Assembly: GCF_900101345.1 (NCBI RefSeq)
Contig: NZ_FMUX01000014.1
Span: 105,747 to 169,746 of the forward strand
Length of the DNA stretch: 64,000 bases
Origin: Desulfoluna spongiiphila
GTDB lineage: Bacteria > Desulfobacterota > Desulfobacteria > Desulfobacterales > Desulfolunaceae
Reading direction: 5' to 3'
The translations under genes were made by a program, and so were the position numbers. The first letter of the stretch is position 1. Every line of letters begins with the position of its first letter. The notes below the pieces were generated by a model. That model worked only from the letters and a program-made list of their open reading frames with translations. It searched no databases and was not told the origin of the DNA. Of the stretch, positions 1 through 11,028 are shown one piece after another.

Positions 1-782
1 TTTCCCTGCAGGACAGGGTGCAGGTGGCGGTGCCGAAGCTTGAGGTGATGCTTATGAGCTCCTGGGTATCCGGGTGGATGATCTCTTTTTCCTCCACGGC
101 TTTTCGCAACCGCTCTGCGGCTGTCCATACCTGGCTGCCCGTGGTTCCCGGCATGCAGATCACAAACTCTTCCCCCCCGTAGCGCCCCAGAAAATCATAG
201 GGCCGTATGGTCGCCTTCAGGGTGTCGGAGAAGCACTGGAGCACGAGGTCCCCCACCTGGTGGCCGAAGGTGTCGTTGACCCGCTTGAAGTGGTCGATGT
301 CCGTGATGAGAAAGGAGAGGTGGGACTGGTCCCGGTGGGCCCTGGCCGCCTCCTGGTCCAGGCGTTCCATAAAGGCGCGGCGGTTCATTATGCCGGTGAG
401 GGGGTCGGTGTTGGCCAGCAAGAGGATGCGGTGTTCCAGGTTGATGATTCGCTCCCCGATGCGGATGCGGTATTTGAGCTCTTCCTGGTTGAAGGGTTTG
501 GTGAGGAAATCGTCGGCCCCGGCCTCAAGGCCGTGGATGATGTCTTTTTTCTCTCCCTTGGTGGTAAGCAGGATGATGTAGATGTAGCGCGTGATGTCCA
601 GGCCCCGAATGGCGCGGCAGAGTGTGGGGCCGTCCATGAGGGGCATCATCCAGTCCGAGATGAGAAGGCTGGGCGGGCTGGGTTGGGTGATCATCTCAAA
701 GGCTTCCCGCCCGTTGACGGCCACGTCGATATCGTAGCCCCATTTCGTCAGGTTGGCCTGGAGGACGCGCCTGGAGATGGAA

Positions 783-808
<26 letters not shown>
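1..808 (-). CDS. Response regulator with GGDEF output domain (diguanylate cyclase), 3' end outside window
   Basis: Reading leftward from ATG at 808 the protein begins MKIMIAEDD and runs off the window edge without a stop, so it is partial. Residues 1-120 are a receiver domain (acidic pair in IAEDD, phospho-acceptor Asp52 in the context SDWMMP, Lys in LTKPF). A GGDEF domain follows with an intact active-site motif GRYGGEEF near residue 208, so c-di-GMP synthesis is expected. The start lies 26 nt inside the 3' end of the upstream hybrid kinase gene, which suggests translational coupling and a shared phosphorelay. Domain identity is secure; the link to the kinase is inferred from gene overlap. 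Confidence 0.9.
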
Positions 809-4442
<3,634 letters not shown>

Positions 4443-4816
4443 GGTGCCACCTATGGCTTGGAATGGTTGGTGTGGCGCCGGAACCGCCGTTTTGTGATGG
4501 TGGAAAAGGGCGGCGACCTGACACGAGAGGTGGTCGCGTTTTATCACGGTAATGGATGGCGCCTGGTTCTCGGGGTCAAGCCCTGGGGAGAAGAGAAGGA
4601 CGATGGGGGTGGTGACTGGTTTTCAGACAAGTGATGGTGACGGTGTGGCCTGGCATGCCGCGCTCCGTGCGCCGCGGTACGTGGCACAGGGCGAAGGGGC
4701 CTCAAGGGGTTGCGCGTCGTGGCCTTTAAATACCCGCCTGTAAGTAGATATTTTAGCCGGATCGGGGGCATGGGTCAAGGGGGCCGGCCCGTGGAGGGTG
4801 ACGCATTTGGATTTTT
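4443..4816. other. Intergenic region upstream of the hybrid kinase
   Basis: About 370 bp between the kinase start and the first 156-bp repeat. It must hold the kinase promoter, but no convincing -35/-10 pair stands out. Short open frames here lack ribosome-binding sites and family resemblance. Confidence 0.4.
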
Positions 4817-5300
4817 GCCTCCGGCGGCCCTGCCGGGGACTAAACTTTTGAAAAGTTTAACAAACAGGCCTTGAATGCATGATTCCAATTTATGTCACCC
4901 CAAATGCGGATGTGATTTGACCCGAGGAACGAGGGACAAAGCCCATTCGTAACCTGCTTGGCCGGAAAAGATGCCTCCGGCGGCCCTGCCGGGGGCTAAA
5001 CTTTTGAAACGTTTAACAAACAGGTCTTAAATGCATGATTCCAATTTACGTCACCCCAAATGCGGATGTGATTTGGCCCGAGGAACGAGGGGCAAAGCCC
5101 ATTCGTAACCTGCTTGGCCGGAAAAGATGCCTTCGGCGGCCCTGCCGGGGGCTAAATTTTTGAAACGTTTAACAAACAGGTTTTGAATGCATCATTCCAA
5201 TTTACGTCACCCCAAATACGGATGTGATTTGACCCGAGGAACGAGGGGCAAAGCGCATCCGTAACCTGCTTTCGAGGTGGCACACCTCGCCGCCGGAGGC
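4817..5300 (+). repeat. Three tandem copies (156-bp period) of type I hairpin repeat
   Basis: Units begin at 4817, 4973 and 5129, an exact 156-bp spacing, each with the left terminus GCCTCCGGCGGC (GCCTTCGGCGGC in the third). Each contains AAACTTTTGAAA-type hairpin sequence, then GCGGATGTGATTTG, the loop GAGGAACGA and a pairing arm. Only the third unit has the terminal hairpin CGAGGTGGCACACCTCG and right terminus GCCGCCGGAGGC at 5289-5300. In the first two the right arm is replaced by a short CTTGGCCGG segment. The block lies directly downstream of hypD, which is on the minus strand. Confidence 0.9.
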
Positions 5301-5328
5301 ATGTTTTACTGGTGTCGAGACGACGAGA

Positions 5329-7689
5329 CTACCCCCATGCGTCATACGGGGTTCGGGCGATGATTTCGCGCTGGTGGTCGTCGTCCAGGTCCACAAAGTA
5401 ATCGCTGTAACCGGCCACGCGCACGAGGAGGTCCCGGTGGTTTTCCGGGTGCTTTCGAGCGTCCAGAAGGGTTTGCGTGTCCACGACATTGAACTGCACA
5501 TGGTGGCCGCCCAGCCCGAAGTAGGTGCGGACGAGGTGGGTGAGGTTCTCGATGTCGGTGTCGCTTTCCAGGGTCTGGGGCAGGAAGCGCATGTTGAGCA
5601 GGGTCCCACCGGATTTTACCTGGTCCATTTTTGCAAGGGACTTCATCACGGCGGTGGGGCCGTTTCTGTCCGCGCCGTGGGAAGGTGAGGTGCCGTCGGA
5701 GGCGGGCTGGTGCGCCAGGCGCCCGTTGGGGGTGGCCCCGAGCATTTTTCCGAAATAGACATGGCAGGTGGTGGAGAGCATGTTGAGGTGGTAGCGCCCT
5801 CCCTTGGTGTTGGGGCGTCCGTCGATGGCATTGAAGAGGGATGCGTAGACCCGTTTCATGAGGTCGTCGGCCCGGTCGTCGTCGTTGCCGAAGAAGGGGG
5901 TTTTGTTTTTGAGGGTGAGTTTCAATGCCTCGTCGTCTTCGAAGTTGGCGTTGAGGCTGTCCACCAGGCCGGAAAGGCTTCTGGATCCTTCGAAGACGTG
6001 GGTTTTCAAGGCCGAGAGGCTGTCTGTGACCGTGCCGATGCCGCAGCACTGGATGTAGGTGGTGTTGTAGCGCGGGCCGCCGTTGTAATAGTCTTTTCCG
6101 TTTTGCACGCAGTCCCGGATCACCGAGGAGAGAAAAGGGGCCGGGGCGTATCGGGCCACCATGCGCTCGATGGTGTTGTTGACGGAGATTTTGAGGTCTA
6201 CCACGGCCTTGAGCTGGGCATCAAAGGCCCGGTACAGGGCCTCAAAGGTGGTCAGCGCGTCGGCCTCTCCCGTGGCCGGTCCCACCCGTATGCCCGTCAA
6301 AGGATCCACCCCGTTGTTCAAGGTGACCTCAAGGATTTTCGGGACGTTCAAGTACCCGGTGAGGATGTAGGCCTCCTTGCCGAAGGCCCCGGTCTCGATG
6401 CAGCCGCTGGTGCCGCCTTCCCGGGCGTCTTCCACGGATTTACCCACCCGCACCTGCTCCATGACCACGGCATCGGCGTTGAACAGGGAGGGGTAGCCGA
6501 GGCCCTTTTTGATGACCCGTGCCGCGGCCTTGAGGAGGCGCTGGGGGGTGCGGTGGCTGACCTGGAGATTGCACTGGGGCTGGAGGAGGGCCAACTCGGC
6601 GGCCACCTCCAGAAGCAGGGTCGAGACCTCGCTGGAGCCGTCTTGCCCCTCTTTTGTAAGGCCTCCGATGTTGATGTTGGTGAAATCGTTGTAGGTACCG
6701 CTCTCCTGGGCCGTCACCCCCACCTTGGGCGGGGCGGGGTGGTTGTTGAATTTGATCCAGAAGCAGCAGAGAAGCTCTTTGGCCTCGTCCCGGGTGAGGG
6801 AGCCCTCGCGTTGCTCTTTTTCGTAGAAGGGTGCCAGGTGCTGGTCCAGGTGTCCGGGGCTCATGGCGTCCCAGCCGTTGAGCTCGGTGATGGTACCCAG
6901 GTGCACGAACCAGTACATCTGAAGGGCCTCGTGAAAGGTCTCCGGGGCATGGGCCGGGACCTTGCGGCAGATGCGGGCGATTTCCCTGAGTTCTGCCCGG
7001 CGGGCTGCTTCTTCGGTGTCCGCTGCCATGGCCTCGGCCAGCTCGGCGTGGCGCTCTGCAAAGCAAACCGATGCCCTGCAGGCGATATCCATGGCCCTTA
7101 AGGCTTCGGCCTTGTCCGCGGCCCTGGGATCGGACAGGTAGTCCAGGGCTTCAAGGGCCGTGCCGACCTCGGTCCGGATGTCCAGGAGCCCCTTTTCATA
7201 GATGAGCCCGTCCAGGGCGGTGTGGCCAGGGGCCCGCTGCTCCATGAACTCTGTGAAGAGTCCCGCTTCGTAGGCCCGGGTCCATGCTTCGGGCACGTGG
7301 GCAAAGAGCCTGTCCCTAAGGCTTCGGCCCGTCCAGTACGGGATCACCTCCTGCTCATAGGTGGATATGTCCTCTTCTACCACCGCATATCGCGCCATGG
7401 GCCGGGAGTTTAAGATGCGCAGGTCGTCCGCCGTGTGGCAGGTGAGTTCCGGGAAGGTGGAGACCGCCTTGGGCTCCGGGCCCCGTTCCCCCACGATGAG
7501 CTCGTCGTCGTCCAGGTAAAGGGTCTGGTTTTCACAGAGATGGTAGAAATTTTTTGCCCGCATCACGGGCGTGCTGTGCCTGCCCGCCTCCCCTTTGTAA
7601 AAATCCGTCACGAGCAGGGCCCGTTCGATGGAAATGGAGGGGGTGGCGGCCACACTTGCAGCTTTCAGTTTTTTGATGCGCGGTGTCAT
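5329..7689 (-). CDS. hypD: Glycyl radical enzyme, trans-4-hydroxy-L-proline dehydratase
   Basis: A 786-aa glycyl radical enzyme of the pyruvate formate-lyase superfamily. The catalytic Cys430 and Glu432 lie in GTSGCIETGAFGKEAY, and the radical Gly760 in RVAGYSDYF is 26 residues from the C terminus. Trp273-Asp274 in LNGWDAMSPG match the substrate-contacting Trp-Asp of characterised HypD with a constant small offset. HypD dehydrates trans-4-hydroxy-L-proline to 1-pyrroline-5-carboxylate. The open frame could start at 7719, but ATG 7689 has GGAG 9 nt upstream. The activase is encoded upstream on the same strand. Assignment to HypD rather than another dehydratase rests on remembered motif similarity; membership of the GRE superfamily is certain. 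Confidence 0.86.
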   Translation of the reverse strand: MTPRIKKLKAASVAATPSISIERALLVTDFYKGEAGRHSTPVMRAKNFYHLCENQTLYLDDDELIVGERGPEPKAVSTFPELTCHTADDLRILNSRPMARYAVVEEDISTYEQEVIPYWTGRSLRDRLFAHVPEAWTRAYEAGLFTEFMEQRAPGHTALDGLIYEKGLLDIRTEVGTALEALDYLSDPRAADKAEALRAMDIACRASVCFAERHAELAEAMAADTEEAARRAELREIARICRKVPAHAPETFHEALQMYWFVHLGTITELNGWDAMSPGHLDQHLAPFYEKEQREGSLTRDEAKELLCCFWIKFNNHPAPPKVGVTAQESGTYNDFTNINIGGLTKEGQDGSSEVSTLLLEVAAELALLQPQCNLQVSHRTPQRLLKAAARVIKKGLGYPSLFNADAVVMEQVRVGKSVEDAREGGTSGCIETGAFGKEAYILTGYLNVPKILEVTLNNGVDPLTGIRVGPATGEADALTTFEALYRAFDAQLKAVVDLKISVNNTIERMVARYAPAPFLSSVIRDCVQNGKDYYNGGPRYNTTYIQCCGIGTVTDSLSALKTHVFEGSRSLSGLVDSLNANFEDDEALKLTLKNKTPFFGNDDDRADDLMKRVYASLFNAIDGRPNTKGGRYHLNMLSTTCHVYFGKMLGATPNGRLAHQPASDGTSPSHGADRNGPTAVMKSLAKMDQVKSGGTLLNMRFLPQTLESDTDIENLTHLVRTYFGLGGHHVQFNVVDTQTLLDARKHPENHRDLLVRVAGYSDYFVDLDDDHQREIIARTPYDAWG

Positions 7690-7716
7690 AAATAAATCTC
7701 CATGAATGAAGGGGTA

Positions 7717-7789
7717 CAAGGTGTGCCACCTTGAAAGCTGGTTGCGAATGCTCCAGGCCTTCGTTCCTCAGGCCCATCGCATTCGCTGA
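7717..7789 (-). repeat. Partial type I hairpin repeat between hypD and its activase (reverse orientation)
   Basis: Read on the minus strand this is the central stem-loop plus the terminal hairpin. The stem arm GCGAATGCGATGGGCC is followed by the loop TGAGGAACGAA and the arm GGCCTGGAGCATTCGC; then comes CAAGGTGGCACACCTTG. The stem sequence differs from other copies, but pairing is largely kept and the loop is identical. It lies within 30 nt of the hypD start, in the leader of that gene. Confidence 0.75.
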
Positions 7790-7931
7790 CGGGTTTGGCC
7801 CATGTCTGAAGCGGACCCCATCACACCTGTTGGTGCAGATTTTTCGCGGGCATGCAAAGTGCCAGAGTCATTGGAAACACCCAAGATGCGTAGGGTGCAT
7901 TTAAGGGCGGAGCGCGATGGCAATGAGCTTT

Positions 7932-7959
7932 CGAGGTGGCTCACCTCGCCGCCGGAGGC
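7932..7959 (+). repeat. Right-end remnant of type I hairpin repeat
   Basis: Hairpin CGAGGTGGCTCACCTCG (7932-7948) followed by the right terminus GCCGCCGGAGGC and a T-run. It sits 20 bp past the 3' end of the activase gene in the 290-bp gap before hypD. Read in either direction, the hairpin could influence transcription between the two genes. Confidence 0.75.
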
Positions 7960-7979
7960 ACGTTTTTTGCCACCTGCAT

Positions 7980-8876
7980 TCACCCTCCGATCCTCACCGT
8001 GAGACCCAGGCCCTCGAGCTGGGCGGCGGCTTCCACGGGCGGCCGGGCCGCGGCATGGTCCGGTTCCGGCAAGGAGTAGGGCAGGGTGAAGAGCCCATAC
8101 TTGCTCTTCTGGAAGCTGTGGTAGGGGAGCAGGTGCACGGGCGGCGGGGTCTCAAGGCCGCTTAAGAACCGGCCCGCTTTTTCCAGGTGGACTTGCCCGT
8201 CGTTGATGCCCGGGACCAGGGGGATTCGGACCACAAGGGGCGTTTCGGTGCCTGCAAGGTATGCGAGGTTGGAGAGGATGCGCCCGTTGTTGACACCGGT
8301 GAGCCGGCGGTGCGTGTCGGTGTCCATGTGCTTGAGATCGAACAGGAAGAGGTCGGCCCTGGACGCCACATCGGAAATGACGGACCTCGGGGCGTAACCG
8401 GAGGTGTCCACGGCTGTGTGGAGGCCCTCTTTGCCGCAGGCGGAAAGAAGGGCCAGGAGGAAGTCGGGCTGGGCCAGGGGTTCGCCCCCGGAAAAGGTGA
8501 CCCCGCCCCCGGATTCTTCGAAAAAGGGGCGGTCTTTCAGGAGGCGTTCCATGACCTCGCCCACCTTTGCGGTGCGCCCTGCCAACTCTCTGGCCTCGGC
8601 GGGGCAGGCTTCCACGCAGGCACCACAGACCCTGCAGGTGGGGGCAAGGCTGGTCTCCATGGCCGGTGCGTGATCGGGACAGGCCGCAAGGCATTCCCCG
8701 CAGCCGATGCAGCGCTCGGGCCGGATGAGGAGGTGGCACGAAGCCAAAAGGCCTTCGGGGTTGTGGCACCAGGCGCATCGCAGGGGGCAGCCCTTGAAAA
8801 AGACGGTGGTGCGGATCCCCGGCCCGTCGTGGACGGCAAAGGGCTTGATGTCGAAGAGGGTTCCGGTGATTCCCAT
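7980..8876 (-). CDS. Radical SAM glycyl-radical-enzyme activating enzyme (HypD activase)
   Basis: A 298-aa activase that uses S-adenosylmethionine and a [4Fe-4S] cluster to install the glycyl radical on its partner. The radical-SAM cluster motif is Cys30-x3-Cys34-x2-Cys37 in GCPLRCAWCHNP. It is followed by two ferredoxin-like clusters (CIGCGECLAACP and CRVCGACVEACP), as in PFL-type activases of catabolic GREs. SGGGVTFSGGEP is the SAM-binding GGE region. AAGGAA precedes ATG 8876. It lies directly upstream of hypD on the same strand and is inferred to be its dedicated activase. A repeat-containing 290-bp gap separates the two genes. Confidence 0.92.
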   Translation of the reverse strand: MGITGTLFDIKPFAVHDGPGIRTTVFFKGCPLRCAWCHNPEGLLASCHLLIRPERCIGCGECLAACPDHAPAMETSLAPTCRVCGACVEACPAEARELAGRTAKVGEVMERLLKDRPFFEESGGGVTFSGGEPLAQPDFLLALLSACGKEGLHTAVDTSGYAPRSVISDVASRADLFLFDLKHMDTDTHRRLTGVNNGRILSNLAYLAGTETPLVVRIPLVPGINDGQVHLEKAGRFLSGLETPPPVHLLPYHSFQKSKYGLFTLPYSLPEPDHAAARPPVEAAAQLEGLGLTVRIGG

Positions 8877-8975
8877 GGCCTGGTATTCCTTTTCTGCAGA
8901 GAAAAGGGTATGTTAATACAATGATTTGAAAATAGAAACCATCAATGTCTGTTCATGGACAATCAGGAGGAGGAT

Positions 8976-9878
8976 ATGCCTGGGGTACGTCGTTTTGAGG
9001 TGGATGAGGTGCTCTATCCGTTCGAGTCCCACTGGTATGAGTGGGACGGGGCGTGCATGCACTACGTGGATGAGGGGGAGGGGGTGCCTGTGGTGATGCT
9101 CCACGGCAACCCCACCTGGTCCTTTCTCTACCGCAAGGTGATTCGAAAGCTTCGGGGGCGGTGCCGGTGCATTGCCCCGGATTACCCGGGGTTCGGCTTT
9201 TCGGATCACCCCAGGGGGTACGGCTACACCCCGAAGGAGCACGCCGGGTGGGTGAAGGCGCTCCTTGAGCATTTGAAGCTGGATCGCTATGTGCTGGTGA
9301 TGCAGGACTGGGGCGGCCCCATCGGGCTCTCCATTGCCGTGGAGGCCCCGGAGAAGGTAGCGGGGTTGCAGCTGCTTAATACCTGGTGCTGGTCGGCCCC
9401 GATGAGCGCCAGGGTGTTTTCCTGGGTCATGGGGGGACCGTTCAGGGAGTGGATGCATCAGAAACACAATGTGTTTGCCCGCAAGATGGTGCCCTGGGGC
9501 ATTGCCGGGCCGTCCAAGTACGACCCGGATGTGATGGACGCCTATCTGTCTCCCTTCTCCACCTACGAGTATCGCCGGGGGACCGCCGAGTTCCCCTACC
9601 AGATTCGAAAGGCCACGGACTGGCTGGTCGCCATTGAAAAGCGGCTCAAGCTCCTTAAAGGGGTGCCCAAGGAGATGGTCTGGGCCATGAAGGATCCCGC
9701 CTTTGGCAGCAATGCTTACATTTACCGCTGGCGGACCTATTTCCCGGATATCTTTACCGTGCGCGTGGACAACGCCTCCCACTACCTTCAGGAGGACTGC
9801 CCGGAGACCATTGTGGCGTCCCTTGGGCGTGTACTGGAGGCCGTTTCTATTCGTGAAAGTGCTGAACCTGGTACGTGA
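8976..9878 (+). CDS. Haloalkane dehalogenase-like alpha/beta hydrolase
   Basis: A 300-aa alpha/beta-hydrolase. It has HGNPTW (Asn45), the nucleophile elbow VMQDWGGP with Asp111 followed by Trp112, a candidate acid Asp240 in MKDPAFG, and base His269 in NASHYLQED. The Asn-plus-Trp halide-binding pair and an Asp (not Ser) nucleophile are the hallmarks of haloalkane dehalogenases, which hydrolyse carbon-halogen bonds. Epoxide hydrolases and fluoroacetate dehalogenases also use Asp but differ in these halide residues. An upstream ATG exists at 8955, but AGGAGG at 8965-8970 points to ATG 8976. The gene diverges from the hypD activase and overlaps the convergent AMMECR1 gene by 32 bp. Substrate unknown. 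Confidence 0.8.
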   Translation: MPGVRRFEVDEVLYPFESHWYEWDGACMHYVDEGEGVPVVMLHGNPTWSFLYRKVIRKLRGRCRCIAPDYPGFGFSDHPRGYGYTPKEHAGWVKALLEHLKLDRYVLVMQDWGGPIGLSIAVEAPEKVAGLQLLNTWCWSAPMSARVFSWVMGGPFREWMHQKHNVFARKMVPWGIAGPSKYDPDVMDAYLSPFSTYEYRRGTAEFPYQIRKATDWLVAIEKRLKLLKGVPKEMVWAMKDPAFGSNAYIYRWRTYFPDIFTVRVDNASHYLQEDCPETIVASLGRVLEAVSIRESAEPGT

Positions 9879-10431
9879 AGACGTCAAGTCCCGGCTCCTG
9901 CCAGGCCGTGTCGGAAAGACCGGCCTTGAGGCAGAGCTGGGAGAGAAAGGCCTCGGGGTTGGGGATCTGCTCCCACACCTGGGGAAGAAAGGTGGCCGTT
10001 GCCCCGCCTTTTTTTATGATGACCCCGTCAAGACCGGTGCGAAGCCCGGTGAGAAGGGCTGAAGGGGTCTCAAATACCAGGGGCTCCGGTTCGGTGAGGA
10101 GGCTGAGCTCGATGTGGAGTTCATCGAATTCCCCGGGTTCCACGGGGTTGAATCGCTGGTCGCGGAAAGCCGCGGAGTAGGTGTTTTCCTGAACCGAATC
10201 TCGAAGGGTGGTGACGGGCAGGAGGGTGCCGATACACCCCCGGAGAAGGCCCTGGCGGGTCAGGGTCACAAAGGTGGCCTGCTTGCGCTCAAGGCAGGGG
10301 TGGTCAAGGGGCGCTTCCTCGTCTGCCGTTGCCCAGGGAATATGGAGGGCTTCGGCCAGGGTTTTTCGCGCCAGCCTGAGAAGGGCCATGCCCTGGTGCC
10401 GGTCGAGGGTGAAGATGGGATCGCTTGTCAT
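9847..10431 (-). CDS. AMMECR1 domain protein (AmmeMemoRadiSam system protein A)
   Basis: A 194-aa AMMECR1-family protein with the invariant LRGCIG motif (residues 63-68). In bacteria it often occurs with a MEMO1-like protein and a radical-SAM protein, but neither is next to it here. Biochemical function is not established for the bacterial family. AGGAGG precedes ATG 10431 at a normal distance. Its 3' end overlaps the convergent dehalogenase-like gene. The DUF6485 gene starts upstream on the same strand, and the gap of 57 bp allows co-transcription. Confidence 0.88.
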   Translation of the reverse strand: MTSDPIFTLDRHQGMALLRLARKTLAEALHIPWATADEEAPLDHPCLERKQATFVTLTRQGLLRGCIGTLLPVTTLRDSVQENTYSAAFRDQRFNPVEPGEFDELHIELSLLTEPEPLVFETPSALLTGLRTGLDGVIIKKGGATATFLPQVWEQIPNPEAFLSQLCLKAGLSDTAWQEPGLDVFTYQVQHFHE

Positions 10432-10488
10432 TGGGGCCTCCTGGGCATCAGGTCATCGGAAAAACGGGTCATCGGGAATCGTGTGTAC

Positions 10489-10698
10489 CTAAGATTTTTG
10501 GGCGAAGCCTTCACCGACGAGTCGCGCAAAATGCTCGTAGCTTCGGTCAAAGGTCTTTTCTGCTTCCGGGGGAAAGAAGCAGGCGGGGAGCTGGTTTTTG
10601 TCCCGGTGGTAGGCGACGCACTGGCAGCAGGCGCCTTTCTTATCGCAGTCGTAGGTGCAGGGGCAGTTGGCGCGGTTTTTTTCCAGGGTGCAGTCCAT
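10489..10698 (-). CDS. Small cysteine-rich DUF6485-type protein
   Basis: A 69-aa protein with seven cysteines, mostly in the N-terminal half (CTL, CPCTYDC, GACCQC), then LPACFFPPEAEKTFDRS and a helical tail. The spacing suggests a metal or Fe-S/zinc site. The pattern matches the DUF6485 family as I remember it, common in anaerobes and of unknown function. GGAG lies upstream of ATG 10698. It may form a transcription unit with the AMMECR1 gene downstream. Confidence 0.75.
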   Translation of the reverse strand: MDCTLEKNRANCPCTYDCDKKGACCQCVAYHRDKNQLPACFFPPEAEKTFDRSYEHFARLVGEGFAQKS

Positions 10699-10759
10699 GG
10701 GGGTCTCCAGTTCAGCATCAAGGGCGATGGCTAATAAAAAACGATACTGTGCAGCTTAT

Positions 10760-10930
10760 GCCTCCGGCGGCCCTGCCGGGGGCTAAACTTTTAAAAAGTT
10801 TAACAAACAGGTTTTAAAAAACAGATTCAGTATAGCCTGGATCAAAGGCGGATGTGATTTTTCCCGAGGAACGAGTGGAAAAACGCATTCGCAACCTGCT
10901 TTCAAGGTGGCACACCTTGCCGCCGGAGGC
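10760..10930 (+). repeat. Type I hairpin repeat, full copy
   Basis: It runs from GCCTCCGGCGGC to GCCGCCGGAGGC with the internal ACTTTTAAAAAGT palindrome, stem arms around CGAGGAACGAG (10862-10872), and the terminal hairpin CAAGGTGGCACACCTTG. It is followed by a T-rich tract and a conserved-looking spacer. The surrounding genes are both on the minus strand. Confidence 0.9.
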
Positions 10931-10975
10931 AGCTTTTTAGGCGCTGAAAGGTTACACCTTTTGTTTTTTTCTCTG

Positions 10976-11018
10976 AGCCCTCTGTGGTTTTTCAATCGAC
11001 CACAGAGGGTTCTTTTAT
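10976..11018 (+). terminator. Inverted repeat resembling a plus-strand terminator
   Basis: CCCTCTGTGG (10979-10988) pairs with CCACAGAGGG across a 12-nt loop and is followed by TTCTTTT. It lies just beyond the 3' end of the U32 gene (minus strand) and next to the type I repeat's right flank. Related CCCTCTGTG sequence follows other copies of the repeat, so it may be part of the extended element. Confidence 0.5.
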
Positions 11019-11028
11019 GGCTCCTTTT

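Noticed and set aside
4817..5300. Possible CRISPR array from regular 156-bp spacing
   Set aside because: The whole unit is repeated with no unique spacers, and no cas genes are present.
7932..7948. TGGCAC...TTGC in the terminal hairpin resembling a -24/-12 promoter
   Set aside because: The distance between GG and GC is two bases too short, and the sequence is fully explained by the hairpin.
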